Shown piece by piece: positions 17,401-24,572 of a stretch of 64,000 nt of DNA (its first letter is position 1; every line of letters starts with the position of its first letter). Under the pieces are notes generated by a model. It was not told the origin of the DNA, did no database searches, and saw only the letters and a list, made by a program, of their open reading frames with translations. A program made the translations under genes and the position numbers. Source of the DNA: an uncultured Duncaniella sp. (GTDB taxonomy: Bacteria > Bacteroidota > Bacteroidia > Bacteroidales > Muribaculaceae); NCBI GenBank assembly GCA_958352885.1, contig CATWQI010000001.1:1-64000 (forward strand), read 5' to 3'.

Positions 17401-18085
17401 AATGGGATACCGCTTTGTTGGTGTTTGAATATTTTAAACAGCAACCTTCCCAATATTCAATCAATGCAAGGGTATACTTGTCTTCTGGACAATGTAGCTC
17501 ATGTTGATTACGTATGCTCTCTAAGTGCTCATATGCAGATGTGAGACGTAATTTCTCAATATCATTTTTAACGTCTTTGATATGACTTAGCAAGAGTGCT
17601 CTTGAACTATCTGGGAAACGACTAATAATTTGTTTTATTCCTAAGACGTCATTATGGGTATCTTCCTGTAGTCTAATTATTTCGCTGTGTTGCTCTGATT
17701 GTATTTTGTGATCTTTTTTCGCTTCAGCCCCACCATATCGTTGATTAATTAGATATACACAAACAACAAAAGCATTAATACAGAGATATGACCAAAAGGA
17801 AATTTGATCAATTTCTTTCCATTCAAAAATTATATCTAATCCCTCATGATTCCATGTTAAAGAGATAAGAGGATAACCAATAGTGGCTGTAATGTACGCA
17901 AAATTGGTATATCTCATGAATTTCAGAATAATACGACCTTCTGAAGTTGTACAATAGTAATTGATTATTTTCTCGCTAAAGGTTACGAATAATCTCTTCC
18001 ATGTAGGGGTATCTTTTGACATCTTTGGAATTATAAAAGATACCAAGTATAGCATCAAGAACAGAATAACTATGGAAAATATCAT
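14462..18085 (-). CDS. Membrane-anchored TPR-GreAB-C-PIN protein
   Basis: 1207 aa. Hydrophobic segments at about 3-20 (FSIVILFLMLYLVSFIIP), 61-77 and 97-114 suggest a membrane anchor. A long helical-repeat region (about 180-745, TPR-like, e.g. KAVSHFKEAHNYDKNG) follows. Next comes a GreA/GreB C-terminal-like domain (about 757-815: GDYITYTDGT, GKSVGEKLTL). The C-terminal part is a PIN-like domain (about 922-1075) with IVLDLSS (Asp 928) and ILISEDIW (acidic pair about 1053-1054), suggesting RNase activity. It starts 4 bp after the fic stop and ends 49 bp before the Azaca-like genes. Its codons are notably AT-rich. Related TPR-GreAB-C-PIN proteins are predicted conflict effectors; function here is unproven. 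Confidence 0.7.
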   Translation of the reverse strand: MIFSIVILFLMLYLVSFIIPKMSKDTPTWKRLFVTFSEKIINYYCTTSEGRIILKFMRYTNFAYITATIGYPLISLTWNHEGLDIIFEWKEIDQISFWSYLCINAFVVCVYLINQRYGGAEAKKDHKIQSEQHSEIIRLQEDTHNDVLGIKQIISRFPDSSRALLLSHIKDVKNDIEKLRLTSAYEHLESIRNQHELHCPEDKYTLALIEYWEGCCLKYSNTNKAVSHFKEAHNYDKNGIITEISEEYIFALCYEGKFESAFEYINNNASFLKDSIWIYIPEFLQCENKVEYFIHKQISDHKTIENILAQTLILLQKHDMELDLSSFSIAKDDSLPLTYRSFPIWVLKLSAGLSSFLKNCFWRFNGTNLSTPESESLFKLISTFKKSSASKEVILVMPDLELYYAATGYLRDRKSHWIEIIQTQISTCHHKDFAYLVLSFALFNSGKVQEGIDTLRNYSNRSKELTWNLISMLVSVGNWLEIQAQMKLLLDKSDNLVPNIGCYILINLVRCFPDKFAELAKEFQLDNQISTNILHGLIDFFAGEKQSSVIYLIEHEEDAIAQLKPFYPYVYRELGNLDKAITLVQSFITPNVIDAATLLYVELMEEDKRNLELIKFLRGLRISGAIHIPFLFTELRLSFLTHNHEESIAICEILTNEFPDSANIAYNKIVSYYKAGKNIPDFETAYNVITNGILNPDHVQNLFYILLSLGKKIEALDFLYDQVNIAKDQSLRDFYYNIHLSSEVSDIISAPKDTAEIGDYITYTDGTRQYSTTLLKDEFLSSFEGKSVGEKLTLDNGVKKITFTLQGVETKYAGLLHEITPSILNNRSKTIRVFSFEDIKDDPIQGIKRIVSAYSGRDDDDYTKRIQEQISLYKNSKCPLFLVKPINDIGELYNIIFGDFKIYQVPFQQLKSRFDGYIHFEQMNIVLDLSSIILIHAIARKFGLKYAQKFLIGQRIYDYIKENLERERRGFPIGIYSLSVRNNLGHLVKRENEQAIKLENFLEDLLLWISENCQVQIVEEIVNYEEKESDPIIETHFESILLALRPKSILISEDIWLCNLNGAPAKINVEFLTKSIHPEYSDMVSRYLTDLNYVGQTIDGKYIIEQIIAKERGVNEGYERCIELIKHNPYVISSYISASVSFIQGIVTSFRLQAISEIYFIIFETLGYRLAKHVYLQIQTFHLPKELTRLIDIAFQKLESQQVILAP

Positions 18086-18089
18086 AGGA

Positions 18090-19184
18090 TTATTGAGTTA
18101 TATTATTTACAAGGTCAGAGTTTTTGTTGCAGTTTGTTATTTCCCACCAGCCGTTGCGGCGACCGTTTCGGCGAATAATTATTCCTTTATCAACGAGGGT
18201 AGAAGTGATGGTCTTTACTGTGCGTTCAGATTTACGGATTGTTGCAGCCATTTCCTTTTGAGTCATTTTTGGATTGGTCTCAATACATCTGAGCACAGCG
18301 GTTTCCTCCAAAGTGTAATTCAAAGTGCAAATATTGCTCTTTAGACTATCTTCTGTTGCACTTTGAGCGGTTGGTTTTGGAAGGGATGAACCGACAAGCA
18401 TATCACGATTGCGGAGTTCATTCTTTTCACCGAGGATAACATTGCGCAGGAATTTTTCTACAAATTTAGTCGTTGGGGAGATGTTCAATCCTTTGTATGA
18501 GGCTCTCACGAGGGCGTTGCGGAAATACCACGAATGTTCTTTGAACATATCGTTGGTTGCCGGAATACCCATTGAGCGAAGATACTTAATAAGGAATACC
18601 GCAGTTGTGCGAGTGTTGCCCTCACGGAAAGGGTGTATTTGCCATAGGTCTGCAATAAACTGAGATAGGTGATTGATAATCTCAGTCATCGGGCGATTTG
18701 AATAATCAAATTCTTTCTCCCTTGATAGATCATATTCGATAGCTTCGCGGAGATCAATAGCCGGTTGGTAACTAACTGAGGCATTTCCTCCAAGTACCCA
18801 TTCTTTTTTGCTAAGTTCAACCTTTCGCAACTGTCCGGCAAACTTGAATACACCATCAAAGATACGTCGATGAATAGAAGTTAGTCCAACTAATGAGAAT
18901 GCAAATGATGGTTCACTGAGAATCTTTGCGATGTTGGCAGACGCTTTATCTCCTTCTTCATCAACCTCATCATGTCCTGATTTTGTCTCATAATAAGCCT
19001 TGATGCGTTCGCGAGCTTCATCAATGGTAATATCTCCCTCAATATGCTGACGTGCGGTATCGAGTAGATACGGCGATACCTTTAGTCCATCTACGTCCTG
19101 AAGACCGATTGCCGTTTGCCAAGCGTCCGCCTTTTCCTTCTGTCCCGGTTCTCCGTGAACTATGTATTCGTCAAATTCGCTCAT
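18090..19184 (-). CDS. fic: Fic family AMP-transferase with C-terminal winged helix
   Basis: 364 aa. The canonical Fic motif HPFREGNTRT is at about 184-193 with all catalytic residues. Fic proteins usually transfer AMP from ATP to target hydroxyl groups. The N-terminal segment (IEGDITIDEARERI, about 48-61) resembles the VbhA-type antitoxin helix, so activity may be self-limited. The C-terminus (about 290-350, LEETAVLRCIETNPKMTQKE, then GRRNGWWEI) is a winged HTH, suggesting autoregulation. It is separated by only 4 bp from the TPR-PIN gene. A short copy of its own N-terminus lies upstream (19231-19314). Confidence 0.85.
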   Translation of the reverse strand: MSEFDEYIVHGEPGQKEKADAWQTAIGLQDVDGLKVSPYLLDTARQHIEGDITIDEARERIKAYYETKSGHDEVDEEGDKASANIAKILSEPSFAFSLVGLTSIHRRIFDGVFKFAGQLRKVELSKKEWVLGGNASVSYQPAIDLREAIEYDLSREKEFDYSNRPMTEIINHLSQFIADLWQIHPFREGNTRTTAVFLIKYLRSMGIPATNDMFKEHSWYFRNALVRASYKGLNISPTTKFVEKFLRNVILGEKNELRNRDMLVGSSLPKPTAQSATEDSLKSNICTLNYTLEETAVLRCIETNPKMTQKEMAATIRKSERTVKTITSTLVDKGIIIRRNGRRNGWWEITNCNKNSDLVNNITQ

Positions 19185-19230
19185 AACAAGTTATTCAATA
19201 TGTTAGCATCCTACATTCTATAGCTATTGA

Positions 19231-19314
19231 CTAATTGCGTGCATATTCCCTCACTCCCGGTTTCCCAGAAATAAGATATTGCTCAAATTCCTTATATCTA
19301 TCTTCGTATGCCAT
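19231..19314 (-). pseudogene. Remnant of a second fic start
   Basis: 27-codon frame MAYEDRYKEFEQYLISGKPG ending VREYARN. It aligns with the first residues of the intact Fic protein (EFDEYIVHGEPGQKEKA) but stops at once. It is probably the leftover 5' end of another fic gene after recombination between homologues. Confidence 0.55.
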
Positions 19315-19324
19315 ATTCTCTTAT

Positions 19325-19600
19325 TTATTGACAACTACCGAGAAATCCTCGGAACTTGATTAACTCAGCTATTTCCATTTTGGAAATAGTTGCATCTGGT
19401 TGAAGCTCTCCTTCAGAAAATATGTTGTTGAGGTGTTTGCTTATGGCCGTTACACCCACATCAAAAAGCTGCGCCATAGCCTTCTGCGTACACCAGATAC
19501 TTTCACTCTGGTATACCACTTGCACACCGTCTTCCTTCCTCTCAATCTGAAAGATCAGGAATTCTGCCGTGCTATTTCGTATCTCAAACTTCTTAGGCAT
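19325..19600 (-). pseudogene. rhuM: Truncated rhuM-family gene
   Basis: 91 aa. The first about 80 residues match the RhuM family N-terminus (IWCTQKAMAQLFDVGVTAIS, then NNIFSEGELQPDATISKMEI), a region with an HTH-like fold. RhuM proteins are usually about 300 residues or more, so about two thirds is missing; the last residues (AELIKFRGFLGSCQ) look out of frame or foreign. rhuM and fic genes often neighbour each other, so this and the fic remnant are probably scars of one deletion. The palindrome 19366-19392 lies inside. Confidence 0.65.
19366..19392. repeat. Palindrome within the rhuM remnant
   Basis: CAGCTATTTCC, loop ATTTT, GGAAATAGTTG. It differs from the copy at 8319-8345 at one arm base and one loop base. 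It encodes TISKMEIA on the minus strand. Confidence 0.5.
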
Positions 19601-19621
19601 ATAATAGATTTTTGCAGAAGA

Positions 19622-20548
19622 CTAAATATCTTCAATACCAGTGAATAAATGAGGTGCACTATCTATCTCTTTTTTTTGGCGAAAGCGTTTGCCTTCAGTG
19701 GTCTCAACTGGACTATCATTTACATAGTAACTATGAACTAATGTTACGTCTTGTTTATAAATATAAGTTTCTCCACTCTCATTCATTCTGCGAAATAGTG
19801 AAAGATTACAGTTTATAGTGAAGCCATTTTTGAATTCTATTTCACCACAATAAACTTTAAGCATAAATTCAGATGAACGCATATGAAATTTTATGATATT
19901 GCCTTCATATCGGCCCCTCCAAACTTGGTAAGTGCCTTTCTGAATTACCGGTGATATTATTTCTATAATAGCATGTTCAACAATTACAGTTTCAAGTTCG
20001 TTAGATGTGAGGATAAAATTGGAGAATTCATTGCGGTCAACCTTAGTAGTTGAGAAAATACCATTGTCACTCTTGGTAGACGAAAGTTCTATTGCACTAA
20101 TTCTTTCGTCTTTAGACACATTTTCGTAAAAGTTAGATTGGCGTTTAGCTAAACGAGTATTCTCACTTAATGCTTTACGCTTTAATTCAATCGAAAGTCT
20201 TAGGTCTTCTTTTTGAAGTTCTGTGAGTTCTCTATCTTTCGTTATATAGTCTATTATCCTGTCGCATCCTCCAGTTATCCCTGATGCTAATACTGTAGCA
20301 ATAACAGTTCCGATAATAGTAGATGTAATTATACCTTTCTTATTCTCATTTTTGCATATTACGCTCCAAATTCTTTCAAATCCACCCTCTGCAATAGCAA
20401 CAGCTTCAATTTTAAGTTCACAGTCAAAAACATCTGCAATTATATTAGCAAAATGCAGAAATTCTGTGGTACACTTATTCTCATTGGTAGCATCAATATA
20501 GTGTCCACAATCTATAGTGATGTAATGCAATTTTACGAGAGTATTCAT
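19622..20548 (-). CDS. Unrecognised protein with one central TM segment
   Basis: 308 aa, no family recognised. A soluble N-terminal domain (about 1-70) precedes one hydrophobic segment (about 73-92, GIITSTIIGTVIATVLASGI). A charged helical stretch follows (TKDRELTELQKEDLRLSIEL), then a beta-rich C-terminal domain (about 170-300, YQVWRGRYEGNIIKFHMRS). It lies between a rhuM remnant (21 bp downstream) and the Mza-like operon (78 bp upstream). A TM segment plus soluble domains and a defence neighbourhood make a membrane effector or sensor conceivable, but this is inference only. Confidence 0.55.
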   Translation of the reverse strand: MNTLVKLHYITIDCGHYIDATNENKCTTEFLHFANIIADVFDCELKIEAVAIAEGGFERIWSVICKNENKKGIITSTIIGTVIATVLASGITGGCDRIIDYITKDRELTELQKEDLRLSIELKRKALSENTRLAKRQSNFYENVSKDERISAIELSSTKSDNGIFSTTKVDRNEFSNFILTSNELETVIVEHAIIEIISPVIQKGTYQVWRGRYEGNIIKFHMRSSEFMLKVYCGEIEFKNGFTINCNLSLFRRMNESGETYIYKQDVTLVHSYYVNDSPVETTEGKRFRQKKEIDSAPHLFTGIEDI

Positions 20549-20626
20549 TGGGTCAATATTAATTACAGTATATTCATATGACGAACTCTAAGTCTCTGTC
20601 ATTTTACATTATGACCTTAAAGATAG

Positions 20627-21400
20627 TTACATATTAATCGCTTTAGTATCAAGGTAGGTGTAAATAATCCTTTTCCAGTCGGTCAATTTCATATTATAAT
20701 AAAACTTTCCGAAGTTATTCATGCATACGCATATGATCTCCATGCGTTTCTTATCCTCTGCCATCAGGGAATCAATTAGCAGTTTAACAGATTGATCGTT
20801 ATTAACATCTGCAAGGAAACCAACGATTTCAATCTTTTGCGATTTAGATGAATTATGCTCTACTACATCAGGCTTTGAGTTCTCTGTTAGATTTTGAGAA
20901 CTGATTTTCAGGTGAGGAAAATGTATTTTTATCATATTGAAAAAAAATAACACATCCTCACGCTTGAAAAGCACAAATTTATCTCCATTAGATAGTTCCG
21001 CTGGTAGAATTTTACCAGACACCACAGAACTTTGAATGTCCTTAAAACTATAAAAAGAAACGTAGGTTTTAACGTTCAATCTTTGACGAACTTTTAGGGG
21101 GTCCCAACAAACGAAAACATCATTATCCATATCATACCCCAAGAAAAGAAAGTCAATATCCGAGTTTTTTATGGTCTCAAAAATAGGTCTTTGCGGTAAT
21201 TGAGCTCGTTGTTCATTAAGTGGATATGGATTACCTTTGTGTGAAATACACTTTAAGTACACATAATATTTGTGTCCATCCAGTTCTAACAATATAACAT
21301 CGTTGTTACGGAGGATAACATTTAACCCCTTGTAATTATTAAACCCCGATAAGAACTTATCGTTAAGAGCATTTCCTTTTAGATACTGACGCTTAGCCAT
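20627..21400 (-). CDS. Unrecognised 257-aa protein, last gene of the Mza-like operon
   Basis: No family recognised with confidence. The N-terminal half is beta-rich with many aromatics (LDGHKYYVYLKCIS; DIDFLFLGYDMDNDVFVCWD; LNVKTYVSFYSFKDI), a style seen in restriction-endonuclease-like or target-sensing proteins. A linker with Ser/Asn follows, then a C-terminal helical part (about 190-257). It starts 3 bp after the DUF4420 gene, so it is fully within the operon and takes the place where Mza systems carry a much longer AIPR gene. Candidate alternative effector. Confidence 0.6.
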   Translation of the reverse strand: MAKRQYLKGNALNDKFLSGFNNYKGLNVILRNNDVILLELDGHKYYVYLKCISHKGNPYPLNEQRAQLPQRPIFETIKNSDIDFLFLGYDMDNDVFVCWDPLKVRQRLNVKTYVSFYSFKDIQSSVVSGKILPAELSNGDKFVLFKREDVLFFFNMIKIHFPHLKISSQNLTENSKPDVVEHNSSKSQKIEIVGFLADVNNDQSVKLLIDSLMAEDKKRMEIICVCMNNFGKFYYNMKLTDWKRIIYTYLDTKAINM

Positions 21401-21403
21401 AAC

Positions 21404-22396
21404 TTATAGAGATTTGAAAAGGACACTGTCTTGGTCAATGAATTCAACTGGTGCAATATTAGATAAATCAGAGCGAAAATGCACGCCAGAAACGAAATCA
21501 GGAATGTCCGAAAGAGAAATCGCAGGGATTGAAGTATAGTCGTAGAAGTTTAGGCTATCTAAACTTGCGACTTCGTCAAAATACATTTTTGCGACTTCAT
21601 CAATGTTACTACCGATCGTTTGAGTTACTTGTTCTCGCAACTTAAAGAGCACATCGACATCAGTTATTGAAGTGCTAATTTCGTCTACAAGGTCAAAAAT
21701 AGTTTTTCCTACGCCAGTTTGCACAACAAACATCGAAGCAATAAGTAACTTAGCACCAGGATTGGGATTAAGTTGTTCAATGGCAAAAGTGTGTTCACGC
21801 TTTGCGCCGATAGTTGATTTTACTTCTAATTTGTCATTGCCGTCATTAAAATCGAATTTGTCCTCAGGTACAACGTGCCAAGATCTGATAAGATAAGAGG
21901 GATTGGACGATTGCTTAATTACAATTAGCTCAGCCCAAAGACCTCTAACAATTTCTTTGGAAATAGCTTTTACACTTGTAAAGATGCTTAAAAGTTTTGA
22001 AACTTCAGATTTCAAAACGGTTATAGAAGGTTTATCGTCTAAACGAAGTAAAAGAAGATAGACCACTTCCATAAAATATTTTTGAAAGTCTGGATTTAAT
22101 GAATTAAGTTGAATGATTGAAAAAATGCCGTCAATTTTGGTAGAAGAATCATTATCGGATATAGAACATTGACGGTTAAAAAGAACCTTAAAGAGGTTCA
22201 AATTTATGTCTGTTATTCGTTTAGAAGAAGAACATTCTATAAAGAAAATTGGATATCTCTCTGGCGAAATGCCTAAACGGTGGGGACAATCGTCAGAGAT
22301 AGCCACAGCGTTAAAACCCATCTCCGGTATAGAGCGAGTTTTAAGTTCCTGAAACTTTTGAATTAGCGTAGCTTTATCAAATGTCTTCATCGTCAT
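21404..22396 (-). CDS. PD-(D/E)XK motif protein (DUF4420)
   Basis: 330 aa. A restriction-endonuclease-like core can be seen at about 190-215 (EDKFDFNDGNDKLEVKSTIG): the Asp of FDF followed by LEVKS fits the D...ExK signature. RGLWAELIVI upstream fits the conserved first helix with its Glu. DUF4420 proteins accompany Z1 and MutL/MORC ATPases with a DNA methyltransferase; the probable role is the nuclease of a restriction-like system. It overlaps the Z1 gene by 20 bp. Confidence 0.8.
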   Translation of the reverse strand: MTMKTFDKATLIQKFQELKTRSIPEMGFNAVAISDDCPHRLGISPERYPIFFIECSSSKRITDINLNLFKVLFNRQCSISDNDSSTKIDGIFSIIQLNSLNPDFQKYFMEVVYLLLLRLDDKPSITVLKSEVSKLLSIFTSVKAISKEIVRGLWAELIVIKQSSNPSYLIRSWHVVPEDKFDFNDGNDKLEVKSTIGAKREHTFAIEQLNPNPGAKLLIASMFVVQTGVGKTIFDLVDEISTSITDVDVLFKLREQVTQTIGSNIDEVAKMYFDEVASLDSLNFYDYTSIPAISLSDIPDFVSGVHFRSDLSNIAPVEFIDQDSVLFKSL

Positions 22397-24572
22397 CTAT
22401 TGGTTTGTCGAGCCTGATAAAAGCCTCCCCAATGGAAGGTGGATAATAAAAGGCGAGATTAAATAAATCTTTTTTACCGTACTGAACACCAGGATCATCG
22501 AGTACAATATGATGAAATTGAACTGATACCATCGTGTTTGAATGGAAATGCTCATCTCCCGGATAAGAGCCATTGGCAGCGGGACCAGCGTGCAGGTTAA
22601 TAGGCTTCCCGTCTACAATTTTACGTTTACGGAACTGACGAGTGGTTTCAGTTTGAAATGCCATTTGAAAGACATCCACAAACTGAATATTTTCAAACTC
22701 CTTGATGTATTGAAGATATTGAATTGTTACAATCTTTCGAGTTATGTTCGGTACATCTAAGAATTTGAACTCACGGAAAAACTTGATAAACTCATCTATT
22801 GGCACAAAAGCATGGCGGTGATTACGAATGTCATTGTTGTAATTCCTAAGCTGTTCAAAGGATTGTATGCGATTAAGGAAATCATAACATAGAGACTTGT
22901 TTTCCTGTATGCAATCAAGAGAACGCATTTGTCGCCAACGTATAAGTTTTTCACGCACTAATTTATCAGAGAGAATATTAGTGCGCGTAGGATTTAGCAT
23001 GTCTGAAAGCAACATCGCCATAGAGTTCTTACTGAACTCTGCAATAGAAGAACATTGCTTGAGACTTTCGCGGAGAACTTCTTCATGCTCAACGTAAGCC
23101 GTGTATTCATCTTTGCTTTTATTACTTAAAAAAACACGGCATACATCGATATAGGGCATTTTATATCCGAAAAAGCGACAGCGCTGTTCGATAGTATCAG
23201 CAGTAGAACGACCAGCAGAAGTTCTGGGCATATATGACATTGATAATTTTTCAATCGTAAAGCCACGATTGAGCATATCTGCGCCAATTAAAATGTGTCC
23301 TTTTTCAGAACCCCAGTCTATAACAGAATTAGTATCTCCTTGTACCAAATGAGTCTTAGTGCGAAGAATGGCTTGTGGAATAAGTCGTAAAACTTCGTCA
23401 AATTCCGAGCGGTCAGTCATGTAGCGAGTAATCGATTCATAAGACTGTCGCAAAGAATTAATGAAGGGCTCTTTGCCCGGATCTCCGTCAGGAGCACGTA
23501 AAACGTCCAAGTAATCTTGGAGATTATTAGAAATCCAATGCTCAAAAGTAGAATTAGTATCTCTACGTCCGTCAATATGAACCATCATAGAAAGGAACGG
23601 TTCACGTTTTTGCTTAAGAACAACAACAGCGACACTAATAATAAATTGGCGCATTGCTTCCAAAAGAGAGGTCGGAATCTCAGTCAAAGGATTGCGACTA
23701 TAATGGTAAATTTCTTCATCCGGTATGATTGATAACAAGTCATAGTCAGGATTTTTGAAGAAAAATTTACCACCCGTATATCCTTTGCCGGGAGAGAGAA
23801 CTGTGTGATACTTTGGGGAAAGTATATCGTTATTATCGATTAAGAAAGCCGCCTGTGGAGTAGCCGTATATTGAATGTATGAATGGTTAGGAAGACTTCT
23901 TTTTAGACGAAGAATTGCACTGTACGTTCTACTGAAATCGTCGTCTTCCCACTCTTCTTTATCAGAGTTTTTCTTTGCAAAAGTATTGAAACTCGCTTGG
24001 TCTGCTTCATCATCAACAATAATAACTCCGTAGTTTTTGATAATATTGTTGATTTCCGGATCTTCAAAAACTTGCGATAAAGCGTTAATATGTTGATAAT
24101 GTTTAAGTATCGGGAAAAGTAATGTTTCATTACCAAACTCAAGGAAGTTTTTAATGCGGTTTCGGTCAGAAACATTCGCATCAGCGAAAATTTTATAATC
24201 TTCGGTCCCTTCAATTAATAAGTCCTTACGTAAACGCGATGATGTTTGTTCCTTTAGATTATTCTTGGTGCCAGTAAGGTATATAATTACTTTCCAGTTG
24301 TTATCTGCGGCAAGAGAAGTCAGGGTTGTAAATGAAAGCGTCTTACCACTTTGAACATAGCCAACAGCAATGTTGGTAATAGAATCATTCGTACCAGGAA
24401 GAATGCAGTGGGAAAGTATGTCCTGTGCTTCTTCCATTATGGTAAGTTTACCGTCGTCATCAAGTTTAGACTGACTATTCATAAAAGCCATAGTCCTCTC
24501 ACCAATTACAGGCATAAAGTAATTGGCAACAGGGTCCTGGACTGAATCAATAATTGAGATTACTTCTGTCAT
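22377..24572 (-). CDS. Z1-domain ATPase
   Basis: 731 aa. Walker A VGYVQSGKTLS (about 70-80), Walker B VIIVDDEADQASF, SF2-like motif QYTATPQAAFL, and the Z1 region with RGFTIEKLSMSYMPRT and AGRSTADTIEQRCRFFGYK. Z1 proteins are SF2-helicase-like ATPases coupled to endonucleases and MutL/MORC ATPases in restriction-like operons. It overlaps the GHKL gene by 4 bp and the DUF4420 gene by 20 bp. Motifs are intact. Confidence 0.87.
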   Translation of the reverse strand: MTEVISIIDSVQDPVANYFMPVIGERTMAFMNSQSKLDDDGKLTIMEEAQDILSHCILPGTNDSITNIAVGYVQSGKTLSFTTLTSLAADNNWKVIIYLTGTKNNLKEQTSSRLRKDLLIEGTEDYKIFADANVSDRNRIKNFLEFGNETLLFPILKHYQHINALSQVFEDPEINNIIKNYGVIIVDDEADQASFNTFAKKNSDKEEWEDDDFSRTYSAILRLKRSLPNHSYIQYTATPQAAFLIDNNDILSPKYHTVLSPGKGYTGGKFFFKNPDYDLLSIIPDEEIYHYSRNPLTEIPTSLLEAMRQFIISVAVVVLKQKREPFLSMMVHIDGRRDTNSTFEHWISNNLQDYLDVLRAPDGDPGKEPFINSLRQSYESITRYMTDRSEFDEVLRLIPQAILRTKTHLVQGDTNSVIDWGSEKGHILIGADMLNRGFTIEKLSMSYMPRTSAGRSTADTIEQRCRFFGYKMPYIDVCRVFLSNKSKDEYTAYVEHEEVLRESLKQCSSIAEFSKNSMAMLLSDMLNPTRTNILSDKLVREKLIRWRQMRSLDCIQENKSLCYDFLNRIQSFEQLRNYNNDIRNHRHAFVPIDEFIKFFREFKFLDVPNITRKIVTIQYLQYIKEFENIQFVDVFQMAFQTETTRQFRKRKIVDGKPINLHAGPAANGSYPGDEHFHSNTMVSVQFHHIVLDDPGVQYGKKDLFNLAFYYPPSIGEAFIRLDKPIDDDEDI

